64,000 nucleotides of DNA from the NCBI GenBank assembly GCA_054601695.1, contig BAAHQB010000242.1, forward strand, positions 1-64,000. The letters are read 5' to 3'. The notes under the pieces were generated by a model. The model was not told where the DNA came from, did no database searches, and saw only the letters and a list, made by a program, of their open reading frames with translations. Source of the stretch: Amorphochlora amoebiformis. Its lineage: Eukaryota > Cercozoa > Chlorarachniophyceae. Below are positions 1 through 64,000 of this stretch, piece after piece. A program made the position numbers and the translations under genes. Positions within the stretch are counted from its first letter, which is position 1. Each line of letters begins with the position of its first letter.

Positions 1-54
1 ATATAAATGTATGTATATATATATAAATCTAAACATATATATATATAAATCTAA

Positions 55-112
<58 letters not shown>

Positions 113-119
113 TATATTC

Positions 120-175
<56 letters not shown>

Positions 176-198
176 ATTCTATACGTATAGTTATGGGG

Positions 199-296
<98 letters not shown>

Positions 297-331
297 TATG
301 TATATATATATTTATATATATATATCTTTAG

Positions 332-6493
<6,162 letters not shown>

Positions 6494-6529
6494 GCATCTG
6501 ACTATCTCAGCTCAAGCGCTAGGGCTTTC

Positions 6530-6910
6530 TAAAAAGTTGCACATTGATCACTGATCCTGACTGGTCGATAATCGACGATGATCAAAACAAATAGTTGTCT
6601 AGCTGTATTATCTAGTTTATCACGTTTCATACGTCTAGCTAGTCCTGTATGTGTGACTATACTAGTTATATATCTAGTACTAGTATCTAGAGCTAGTCTA
6701 GTAGTATATAAGACTAGATTATGACTACTAATAGACTAGCTAGACCTAGAGAGTAGAGGCTAGGCTAGTAGGACCAATCATTGACTGTATTTTAGAACTA
6801 TAGTTAGTATAGTCTAGTAGTACTACATGTATGCCGGTACTCTAGTCTAGTCTAGTACTAGTTTACATCTAGACATTAGTAATTCTAGATTGTAGAATTC
6901 ATGAAATTCA
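6530..6910. repeat. CTAG-rich spacer between convergent 3' ends
   Basis: The gap 6494-7138 lies between the ends of gene 1 (+) and the membrane-protein gene (-). Most of it is dense in CTAG, TCTAG and ACTAG words with no open frame. 6911-7138 is ordinary sequence without an obvious gene. Confidence 0.7.
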
Positions 6911-7138
6911 ACAATTTTAAGTCAAATCCCCGAAATTTAAAAAAAAAACTAAAAAAAAATGCGATGTATGAAACCTTTGATAAATAAATCTAGACTCAAA
7001 GTTTAACCCCTGCCCGGTATCAGGAGTCTAGAAAGTTGCCCGACTTGCTAGCTCAGTGCATCATGGCACCAGTCGTCGAGCCGCCGCTTGATTCCTGTCA
7101 CGACCAGTGGTACTAGTGGTAATACGGTGGTATTCCTA

Positions 7139-9423
<2,285 letters not shown>

Positions 9424-9521
9424 TGTCTGAGTCAGATTGTCAAGCTGGGTCTTGTGCCGATCTATTTTTCTCAAATAGCCGAAGAATTAAAATTTGGAGC
9501 CAACCAGTGCACCGTTAAAGG
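9424..9521. promoter_or_regulatory. short divergent promoter region
   Basis: A 98-bp gap between the minus-strand membrane protein start (9423) and the plus-strand zinc-finger start (9522). It has ordinary composition, no TATA box that I can place and no palindrome like that at the HGD/API5 pair. If the membrane gene begins at 9347, the gap is 174 bp. Confidence 0.4.
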
Positions 9522-10900
9522 ATGGCGCCGGTTGGGGCAACAGCTCTGCCTCGATGGACCTGTTCGAGGTGTACCTACAAGAATCCGTCGTCGTTCCTAC
9601 AGTGCCAGTTGAGAACTATTCATATTTCTCACTTTCTAGCTAAAAAGTTTCTCGTCCAGGATCTGTACCACAATCCGGACTTCACCGAACTCGAAAAAGA
9701 ACCCGAGGCGTTCGTCCTTCTCCAAACTAGCCACGAGATTCACATCAGGAGGCGGTCAACCCACCTTAGCTGAAATTTGGAGTCGGAAATCCTCTTCATC
9801 CATCGAGGTCTACTTGAGAATCTCTAAAAAGCACGCTGAGTGACACCATGTTCCATGTTTTAGTCGCGATCCAGCTCGTCGATCTCAGCGAGAATGGCCG
9901 TATCAGCCTCCAGAGCTACTCCTCCGGATCCTCCGATGATGGAATCTTCCGCTCAACACGTGGAAGGCGACGTAAGGTAGCTCGGATATGCATTTCTATG
10001 AAAGGTGTGGAGTAAATTGAATACCCTACTTTGTGTCCAAACATACCAGACGCAGGCTTCAGATGCAGACTCCAGACAGCTTGATCGTACATTCTCCCAC
10101 AGGCAAGCAAAAGAAGTCACCCAATTCCGGACTGCAGCCCTCGGAAGCTAAGGGGGTTATCTCACGAAGTGACACTTCCTACTTCAACACCGCGGACGTT
10201 GAACAAGGGAGCACGGCGCCTAATAAGAGCCTTGGAAACGCTACCTTTGAAGATGAGGATTTAAAACGGGCGATAGAAGCAAGCTTAGCGTCCGAAGCTG
10301 AGGAGAATCAGAGACGAAAGGAGATGGAACAGGCCGACTTGCGGCGAGCTTTCGAAGCGAGCGTGCTAATGATGCAAAACAAATCTTACGAGAAGCCCGT
10401 GTCCCAACTTCCCGAGAAGGCGGGCCCCCAACATCGGGAGAAGAAATCCCCACCATTCTGCAAAAAGGAAGAAGACAAATCGTCTACCTTGCTAGCGTGT
10501 GCAGCACCTGGGATTCAAGGTCTCCAACTAGACGGGAAATCGCCCAACCAGCTCCGCAAGGAGGACAAGTCGTCTTCCTCATTAGTCTACTCGAGACCTC
10601 TTTTCCAAGATCATCCTCTCGAATCCCATAGCAAACTTAGACCCAAGGTGATCCTGTTCGATTGATAGTTTGAGAGTACGCTGACAAATTTGATATTGCA
10701 AGCGAAAGCGCGAGAATGAGAACGGAAAAACTCGAAGGTCTGTCAAATGCATCACAATCAGTTAATGAATATCACTTTAACCGCGATTAAAAATAGGCAA
10801 TCCACAAGGGTCTCACAGCGAAAAAAAAGGAAGCAGACAGGGTAAGCCTTCAAGTTTTTCCATGTCCGCAGACTTACCAAATTTACGTTTGTATATATAC

Positions 10901-10954
<54 letters not shown>

Positions 10955-10991
10955 TATATACATATATATATACATACACATATATATAGAT

Positions 10992-11028
<37 letters not shown>

Positions 11029-11066
11029 TATGAAATATATACATATATAAATGTATACATATATAC

Positions 11067-11111
<45 letters not shown>

Positions 11112-11166
11112 TATATTTTCATACATATATACTTGATGGATATATCTGTGTATGTGCGATATCGAT

Positions 11167-11203
<37 letters not shown>

Positions 11204-11261
11204 GTGTGTGCGCGTGTGTGTGTGTGTATGCGCATATGCATATTAAGTATATTTTTATACA

Positions 11262-11316
<55 letters not shown>

Positions 11317-11500
11317 CAAAAAGAGATATATACATATACATACATATATATATATATATATATACATATATACACATATATACATATATACATAAATACA
11401 TATATATATATATATTATATTATATATATATATACTATATAAATATATATATACATATATTATGTATACATTTACACATGTATATACACACACACACACA

Positions 11501-11545
<45 letters not shown>

Positions 11546-11594
11546 TGATGTATAGTATAAACATAGGAATAAATACATATTTAGATGTTCATAT

Positions 11595-11639
<45 letters not shown>

Positions 11640-11781
11640 ATATGTATATATATATACATTCATACATGTGTGTGTCTGTATACACTAAATATTACCTACA
11701 TATTGTTGCGCCTCTTCTTTAGAAGAAATGTGGCTTCTTGTTTGTAGCATGTAGCTTATGCACGACATTTGTGTCGTGATA

Positions 11782-11842
<61 letters not shown>

Positions 11843-11883
11843 ATGTATATATGAGAATATATATTTATATATGAGAGTATGTA

Positions 11884-11925
<42 letters not shown>

Positions 11926-13253
11926 CTATTCATAATTCTTTATAATTTTCAGCTGGGCAAGCACTCAACTACTATGTTCGCCTTCAAGTGCAAAATGGAG
12001 CTACTCCCGAATGTGATTGATTCGTTTACACCTTGACAGCCATCTCTGACTGTTTTCTGTTTAGGGAGGTCTTTTTGGAGGGCCAACGCGTGGAGGCATT
12101 TGTGGACAAAGAGTGGAGACTTGCAGTCGTAACAAACGTCAAGAAAAGTGGGACTGCCGCTTGGGTTAAGGTAGATGGGATGCTTGGAGTTTATCGGAAT
12201 CTCCACTGTAGGGCTTTAAAGTCATGTAGCGATAAATCTGGTGAAGAGGAATGTCGAAGATCCCGACTTGCCAGTAGAGATGCTTCGAAGCGTATTCAAC
12301 AAATCATCAAGCCAGAGAAGAAAACCTCGCCGGAGGTCGCTCCGCGTGAAGGCAACAATTCTTCAACGGAGACGGAAATATCAGGGACATCATTTGAGTC
12401 AGAATCTCCTCGGGAGGTTGAAGCTGGTAAACCTTGCCGCACAACAAGGCTCCCGAATGTCGCCCAGATATTACCGGTTGTCTATGCTCCTAAGCCCATC
12501 GCGAAACGAGCAAAGCTAACAAAAAGTGAGCTCAAGAAGTCCGAGAGGGAAGAGGAGCGCAAAGTTCTACCAAAATATTTAACGGATATCAAGCCGATTC
12601 ATGCCATTGGATCTCAAGCTCAAGCTCAGACAGTATCGAGTTTCCATACCCAATCTGGAGAGAAGCCGCAATTGTCCCTTGGTCAGCTGAAGCAGATCGA
12701 GTGTATAGTCGAGGAGTTCCTTGGGCGAGAAGAAGATCACTTTGACGAAGACAACTCTCCAATCAAGATTCATCCCTACCAAATTCACCACTTCTGTGAC
12801 TTCATACTTTTGGAATACGTCGGGAAGTTCTACATTCCGGAAAGCTACTACGCCAAGTGGATAAAGTCTCTCCTAACGCTTCTGGAAACTGCCTGCTCCA
12901 GTTCTGCCATGTACATCTACCACCGACTCAAGCAGGTGAGCGAACTTCAAAACTTTCCCAAGTCCAAGATGCTGCCCGAGATCAGGCAGGCAGCTTTGAA
13001 AGCAAAGAGTTCCATTTACGCGCAGCTACGCTCAAAATTTCCAGGTGTCAGCGACCTGCGTCAATCTCTGATCGTGCTCCGAGCTATCTTCCAAATATTC
13101 TGTAGACCGACTTCTCCTCGGCAGATCTTGGGAGATGAACTAGTCGATGAGACACTGAAAGTACTCAAGAACTTGGAACGTCGAAAAGCAGTGGATTCCA
13201 GCTTAAAATTAGAAGCTTGGAGGATAACTCGAGGAGTGTCTCTTTACAAGTAA
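9522..13253 (+). CDS. RanBP2-type zinc finger / tandem UIM protein, probably continuing into a Tudor-like and TFIIS-N-like segment
   Basis: Exons: 9522-9607, 9660-9807, 9864-9971, about 10063-10647, 10819-10841, 10872-10886, 11953-12012 and 12065-13253. This is 2214 nt, or 737 residues, in one frame. Splicing out the 52-nt intron 9608-9659 completes a RanBP2 zinc finger, W-T-C-x2-C-x3-N-x6-C-Q-I-C, at residues 12-31; such fingers bind ubiquitin or RNA. The large exon has two ubiquitin-interacting motifs, [16 protein letters not shown] and [14 protein letters not shown] basic RKKRKQ follows, likely a nuclear signal. The last exon begins with a Tudor/agenet-like strand pattern ([18 protein letters not shown]) and ends with a helical part that faintly resembles a TFIIS N-terminal (LW) domain. 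Without the donor at 10648 the first half would stop at 10665 and the second half (11953 onwards) would be a separate gene; matching phases and the missing CTAG spacer favour one gene. Exon 11953-12012 is also open in another frame with a 27-nt intron. A ubiquitin or chromatin reader role is inferred. Confidence 0.65.
11704..11733. repeat. 30-bp dispersed word, also at 45906-45936 (reverse)
   Basis: TGTTGC..CCTCTTCTTTAG.AGAAATGTGG here matches the reverse complement of 45906-45936 at 28 or so of 30 positions. One copy lies in an intron of the zinc-finger/Tudor-like gene and the other in API5 intron 9. Confidence 0.65.
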
Positions 13254-13257
13254 AGTT

Positions 13258-13920
13258 TATTGCAATTATCTAAATTATAAACTAGAATAATCACGTTAGT
13301 CTAGTTAGTTATCGTGCCCTGGCTTCGCCCACGTTTGAATTCGATGCTCTCCAAAGTTAAAAACTAGTTGAATGATCATGATTGTAAAAAACTTCTAGAA
13401 CTTACCCAACTTACTAGACTTAGTTCGAATTCAACAGTAGGTCTCTGGTCTTGAAAATTACTTATCATCTACTAGATCATCGGACTAGTCGGATGACATC
13501 AACTAGATCTATCTTATATCTAGTATCTAGAGTATATCTAGATACTAGAGATCTATATCATGAGATATACTCTCTAGATACTCGAATATATAAATCTGGT
13601 AAATATCTAGATATCCATAGTCTAGATAGTCTAGTACTAGATCTAGTAGATACAAGTAGACAAGATCATGTGTTATCTACTAGATCTAGCTAGATAGTCT
13701 AGTAGTATCTGGAGTATGCCTGGAGCATGTACTAGATGTACTAGATGTATATCTAGATATGTCTAGAAATACTCTAGATACTAGAAGTATGATATAGATG
13801 ATACATAATATGTTAGCATACATCAACTAGATGTAACATCATCTGAACATCTCTGAATATCTCAATCACTGACAATGACTAGAATGAGTATCGTGCAAAG
13901 GTAAGTATAGTATGCATCAA
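13258..13920. repeat. CTAG-rich spacer after the zinc-finger/Tudor-like gene
   Basis: Begins a few bases after the TAA at 13253 and is dominated by TAGAT, CTAGA and CTAGT words. 13921-15543 then holds (TA)n, poly(T)-rich patches at 14165-14290 and CA arrays up to the 3' end of the CH gene; I see no gene in it. Confidence 0.7.
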
Positions 13921-14066
13921 TGAAGTAATGACCGTTAACAACTTTACCAAATTTCAAAACACATGTAGATATGCCATATATTGTTAGCTACTGGAGTCGA
14001 TTAAGAAACCTACTCACATAGATTATGGAGGGATATGAAATCAACAACTACATATGTATATATATA

Positions 14067-14109
<43 letters not shown>

Positions 14110-14335
14110 CTAGATATATTGAACAGTTGCAAAACTTGTAGATGTACGTATTAATTACAGAGTAAACAATTTTTTTATGGTATCGCTTTCGCTAGTGGTG
14201 TAGTTTCAACTTTAGATCGTTTTTCTTTTGTTTTTACATTAGTTTCAACTTTAGATCCTTTTTCTTTTTTTTTTATATTTTATGTCATATGTATATTTTT
14301 AAAAATAAATATATAACATAAATATTTATATATGT

Positions 14336-14370
<35 letters not shown>

Positions 14371-14418
14371 AATATAATTAATTATATTATATACATACGT
14401 ATTTATGTATATTACATC

Positions 14419-14475
<57 letters not shown>

Positions 14476-14611
14476 TCCTCCAGCTTTCGAACATGATGTG
14501 AGTCCTAATTATAAACATATGTGATATATATATATATATATATATAATATATATATATATATCTATATGTATATATATATATATATAATATATATTATAT
14601 ATATATATATA

Positions 14612-14666
<55 letters not shown>

Positions 14667-14802
14667 GTATATAAATATATAAATATATATAAATATATTT
14701 ATATCTATATATATATATATCTGTCTATACATATATATATATATATATATACATATATACATATATATATTATGTTCATACATAATATATATAGGTACAA
14801 AA

Positions 14803-14855
<53 letters not shown>

Positions 14856-14950
14856 TTATGTGGATACATATACAAATACACACGCACCCACACACACACA
14901 CACATACACAAACACACACATACACACACACATACACACACATATATATA

Positions 14951-15097
<147 letters not shown>

Positions 15098-15132
15098 AAT
15101 ATACATTTATACATATATATATACACACACAC

Positions 15133-15163
<31 letters not shown>

Positions 15164-15215
15164 TATATTTGTATGTATATATATATAATGTAATAATTAT
15201 AATAATAATAATAAT

Positions 15216-15247
<32 letters not shown>

Positions 15248-15339
15248 CTATATATCTATATATATATATATATATATTTATACATATTATGAATAATGTT
15301 GTATCTGGTATATACACATTTACACGTTTGATTTGCTCC

Positions 15340-15383
<44 letters not shown>

Positions 15384-15406
15384 CATACATACACATATAT
15401 TATAAC

Positions 15407-15525
<119 letters not shown>

Positions 15526-15543
15526 CCGTGGAGACATCTCTCA

Positions 15544-29474
<13,931 letters not shown>

Positions 29475-30811
29475 CGTATCCGCCTAGTTTCAGTCTGCAA
29501 GCAATTTCAAACAAGCAAACGATCTGAACAGGAAACAGAGAGAGCTTCCCAGTCCTCCACTGGCTTGTTGCTGATTTGCAGGCTTGGTTGGATGACGAGT
29601 ACTGATCTAAATTGATGTGGGGCTTTCTGCAGGAAATACTGAGGTTGGCGATGCACGCGACGGCGAAACAATGATGTTAAGACACTGACATTAAGAGAGA
29701 ATAGATTTCGAATTTAAGATTGAAAGATTGAACATGATTGAAGATTGAACATGATTGAACAAGGATAACACAGAGGATAACAGGGCTGTCTGGAAAATGA
29801 TAGATTTCGAGTTGATTGAATTTCTACTTGCTTGGGAGAGCTTCGGCTTATCAATTGTTGGTGTTTAATCTTGGGTGTTATGCGCGATCAAAAAGGTTCA
29901 ACAACCACGTTTTAAATTTGCCTGAACGAATGAAGTTCTTATTTCGAATTTCACAAAATCCCTTCAAATTTCAAAGTGTGAAAATTTTATTGGGGAGAGA
30001 GGGGAGACAGGGGAGAGAGGGAGTCGAGGAGAGTCTGAGGTTCAAGTTGTCATAACTTTCCTATTGAGCGTTAAACACAAATCGAAACAATCATCTAGCC
30101 TGACTCCCGTTCCCCACATTGTCCAGTTGTACCTCGAGGAATATTAAAGACGGTCAGGCCCGCTTAGCAGCCCGAAACAATCTCCCCGTACTAAGTCGGT
30201 ATGAGCTCAATGTTCGCTCCTTCCAAAATCCGATTTTGATAAAAATCCTAGCGAGGCTGCTTTCGTTGCCACTTTGATATGTTGTGAAAGGGGGTAGAAT
30301 GTAATAGTTTAACCTTTGAATACGAGCCTCCAAGCTTCCGGTGACGGCTACATGCTTGTATTGCAGCATGTTCAATCACAAAAGTGCTCTTTGTTCCAAT
30401 TGAGAGCCATTTCGAAGAATAAGGATGTATTTCGAACAATAGTTCAGTGGAATATCCAAGGCCACTCCCCAAGGCACAGTTCAATTCCGAAGTCAAAGCT
30501 TGACAGAAGCCATCTCCCAACATTCGCCGAAATATAAATTGCCGAAGAATAAGATCAAAACATCATTTCGGGAATGGCGGTCAACAGGCCGATTGCGCTC
30601 GGCAGGCGTTCAATGCGAAATTTCAGGATCCAAAAATAACTAATCGATGATAATTCATATTAAACTTGACAAACTGCTGGAAAGTGACCCTAGCTTTTGA
30701 AATTGGCCTATTCAACGTTAGTGGCAGTAGGAAGTGTACATATACGGTGACCAGCGGGCCATATGCATGGCACACATACTTCAATGATATATATATAAAA
30801 CGTAAATATAT

Positions 30812-30864
<53 letters not shown>

Positions 30865-30869
30865 AGGCA

Positions 30870-31400
30870 GTACATTTAGTATTACTATGACTATACAGCG
30901 TGAAGTTGTATGATACTCATCATACTATCTTATCTGATATAGCATCATCCATAAGAGTCTAGAGCACGTCCAGAAAGTTCTCAATGCTTTAAAGAGTCTG
31001 CTACATTGACGCGGTACAGCTCTGCATATCATAAACTATGTGTACTAGTGTATACTATGCTAGTACGCTCTGAGATATACTGATATACTCTAAATACCCT
31101 AGATACTATGATAACCTTGTAATCATGATCTAGAATATATACAAATTGTAAGTATGTCTATCGAGAATCTAGAGAATATGTGTCAGAGTCTCTTTGGGGT
31201 TTTCTATCGATATATTACATATCTGATACGAAATATAGAATAACTTTGCACCTCTGACAATTATAATTAGATTTCAAGTAAACATACTCATCAAATGCTA
31301 CTACGGATATATCACTATCTAGACTATAGTGCATCCAATTATGGTATGAACACATACGACGTCAAAACTAAACTTATTAGTAAAATGTCGAATCCTTAAG
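30870..31400. repeat. CTAG-rich spacer after HGD
   Basis: Directly follows the HGD stop (minus strand, 31403). It is rich in CTAG/CTAGA and TACTA words. The rest of the gap to the CH gene start, 29475-30790, is ordinary-composition sequence with short open frames on both strands but no domain, splice pattern or codon signal that I trust. 29700-29765 has a short direct repeat around ATTGAACATGATTGA. Confidence 0.65.
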
Positions 31401-31402
31401 GC

Positions 31403-40114
<8,712 letters not shown>

Positions 40115-40294
40115 GAAAGAACGCAGAGGGGCACGCGAACCCGCTCGCGGCAAGGGGTACACGCGAAATTATAACAACGGGATACTCAAGATATCTTAAT
40201 AATATATGCAGTTCTCGATATTAAGATATTTCGTATACCCGAACAATTAGAAAGATTTCTAAATCTTCGGCTGACCTTCCGCGGCTCACGGAAC
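40115..40294. promoter_or_regulatory. bidirectional HGD/API5 promoter with centred inverted repeat
   Basis: Only 180 bp separate the two divergent start codons and none of it is (TA)n. It contains an imperfect inverted repeat, 40178-40200 against 40220-40241, sharing CGGG-TA and the word ATATCTTAAT on each arm. Its centre (about 40210) is within a few bases of the midpoint between the ATGs (40204.5). The placement suggests a shared regulatory site, but function is inferred. Confidence 0.6.
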
Positions 40295-61139
<20,845 letters not shown>

Positions 61140-61199
61140 ACTCGTCGGGACACGTGTGAAGCGAAAGCTGTTTACCGTCCAAGCGGAAATCGTGTTGGG

Positions 61200-62100
61200 G
61201 GGTTGTCTAGGTGTGGGATCTAGATCTAGAGATATTGTTTGTAGTGTGTCGAGATTTTTAATTTTTTTCAAATTTTTTTTTTTTTTCGGTAAAATCTTCG
61301 AAATCCAAGCGCTATAGTCTCTAGCTGGTCTCAGGGTTTGCGACGGTTTGGATTATGCATAAGCTAGATAAGTCTAAAGCATCACGTTATTAATATATAT
61401 ATATATTTACACTAGATATACACTAGATACTTAGACTGCAATTACAACATCTATGACATCAACATCATGACTCAGGCCTAGAGGCTAGCGCGATTACTAG
61501 ATTAGTGACTAGTCCTACACTCTACATACTCTAGATACTGATCTAGTAGATCTAGAACTACTAGTAGATATGTCTATAGCTATAGATATATAGCTCGTAC
61601 ACGAAATATACATACACTAGATACACTAGATGCAGAGACAGTATCACTAGATCTCGCACAGACAACACCTTTTCTAGTTTTACATGTACATCTAGTACGC
61701 ATATATACATATGTAGTACTTATAATATATCTAGAGTATCTACTAGTCTAGAGTAGCTGTGTAACTGAGTCTAGTGAGTCTTCAGATTACTAGTATTATA
61801 GCTATAGGATAGAACTGGGTTAGGTTTACAGTCTACAGTTTAAGGACTAGACATCTCAGATGATCTGATTGCCAGTTTATTCTAGTTCTAGTAGTTATTA
61901 CTCTGTACTAGTGTTTAGAGTGCAGTACTAGTCTGTAGTAGTATTATAATTATTAGCCAGTCAGACTGGTCATGATCACTACTTTGATTAGCTGAAATAA
62001 TCGGCGCAAGCTCTAAACTAGCTCTAGTAGCTAGAAGCTAGGTGACATTTAGATTGTACCTTCTCCGCATGCTACAGAATCTCGGCGGATTCTCTCTAGT
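61200..62100. repeat. CTAG-rich spacer between API5 and the right-edge gene
   Basis: Lies between two convergent stops (61139 on +, 62152 on -). From about 61205 it is again dense in CTAG and CTAGA words and lacks open frames. 61255-61285 is T-rich and may hold the API5 polyadenylation region. Confidence 0.7.
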
Positions 62101-62151
62101 CTCTGGACGGACAATTATAGAATTATACGATTGCATGTGTATGTACGTATG

Positions 62152-62764
<613 letters not shown>

Positions 62765-62816
62765 TTCGTCTGATATATATATATTTATATATATATATAT
62801 AATATATGTATATATT

Positions 62817-62874
<58 letters not shown>

Positions 62875-63017
62875 ACATAGACACATAATTTAAAGTCTTA
62901 TCTGTTGATGGTATATGTCCATATTATATTGAAAATTGTAACATATTCACACACATATACATACATACATATACATACATATATAACATATATATATATA
63001 TATATGTGCATGTATAC

Positions 63018-63075
<58 letters not shown>

Positions 63076-63165
63076 TCATATGTTATTTTATGAACACAAG
63101 TAAAAAACACACACACTCACAAAATCACACACATACACACAGACACAAACACACAAACACAAACC

Positions 63166-63209
<44 letters not shown>

Positions 63210-63285
63210 CATATGTAATTTTACGAACACATATGAAAACACACACACACACATGCACACACACACGCACACACACACACGCACA

Positions 63286-63424
<139 letters not shown>

Positions 63425-63429
63425 TATAC

Positions 63430-63498
63430 GTGTCCATAGAAGAGACTATGCAAACGGGTGATATATATAAATATATATAATATCTATAATATATATTT

Positions 63499-63529
<31 letters not shown>

Positions 63530-63725
63530 ACATTTATATACCTGTCCATAGAAGAGACTATACACACACGGGTGAAATACATACATAATATACATACATA
63601 TAAATATATACATATATACATATATTATATATATATACACATATACATACATATATATATATATATATATACATACATATGTGTATATATAATTGTCCAT
63701 AGAAGAGACTATACACAAACGGGTG

Positions 63726-63765
<40 letters not shown>

Positions 63766-63922
63766 GTATACATATGTATGTACATGTATAACATGTATAC
63801 ACACATGTACATGTACATGTACATATGCACATGTGTATGTATATATATATATATGTATGTGTATGTATGTATATGTATAAATATATGTGTGTACACACAC
63901 ACACACACACTATGTGTATGTG

Positions 63923-63960
<38 letters not shown>

Positions 63961-64000
63961 TATACATATATATACCTGTCCATAGAAGAGACTATACACA
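63430..64000 (-). repeat. fourfold 16-nt exon-like unit of the right-edge gene
   Basis: TGTCCATAGAAGAGACTAT occurs at 63430-63450, 63543-63562, 63694-63713 and 63977-63996. On the minus strand each reads TATAG / TCTCTTCTATGGACA, with a following GTATAT in three of the four. The flanks are (TA)n. Confidence 0.75.

Noticed and set aside
30154-30537. Short open frames on both strands between the CH and HGD genes
   Set aside because: No family motif, no splice pattern and overlapping opposite frames; treated as gene-free flank.

Overview
This is eukaryotic nuclear DNA from an intron-rich organism, probably a protist or alga; I cannot name the lineage. The plus-strand and minus-strand genes are cut into very short exons (about 14-156 nt, except one of 585 nt and one of about 1.2 kb). 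The exons lie as small islands of ordinary-composition sequence between introns made mostly of (TA)n arrays, with some CA, CT/GA and TTAGGG/CCCTAA repeats. Introns are GT-AG. The long (IY)n/(YI)n reading frames are translations of (TA)n and are not genes. I rebuilt genes by joining islands with matching splice phases; protein lengths below come from those joins.

Layout: (1) 332-6493 (+), 3' part of an unrecognised gene. (2) 7139-9423 (-), a small multi-pass membrane protein with a coiled coil and a C-terminal KKXX ER-retrieval signal, BAP31-like in layout. (3) 9522-13253 (+), a RanBP2-type zinc finger plus two ubiquitin-interacting motifs, probably continuing into a Tudor-like/TFIIS-N-like segment. 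(4) 15544-29474 (-), a 20-exon calponin-homology protein of 382 aa. (5) 31403-40114 (-), a complete 19-exon homogentisate 1,2-dioxygenase of 436 aa with all iron ligands. (6) 40295-61139 (+), a 33-exon API5 homologue of about 656 aa, with a UAP56-binding-type motif and an RG-rich tail. (7) 62152 to beyond the right edge (-), the 3' end of another gene.

The genes form divergent pairs with short shared promoters (2/3 with 98 bp; 5/6 with 180 bp, which carries a centred inverted repeat). Four of the five gene 3'-end regions have a CTAG-rich spacer; the possible exception disappears if the zinc-finger and Tudor-like segments are one gene.

The strongest unexplained signal is that at least a dozen exons have one to five degenerate extra copies of only one edge (exon end plus splice site), separated by (TA)n. 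A second signal is telomere-type repeats inside introns, often just before acceptors, where they supply repeated CTAAC branch-site-like words. Two copies of a tRNA-derived SINE and a 60-bp-arm foldback element also lie in introns.
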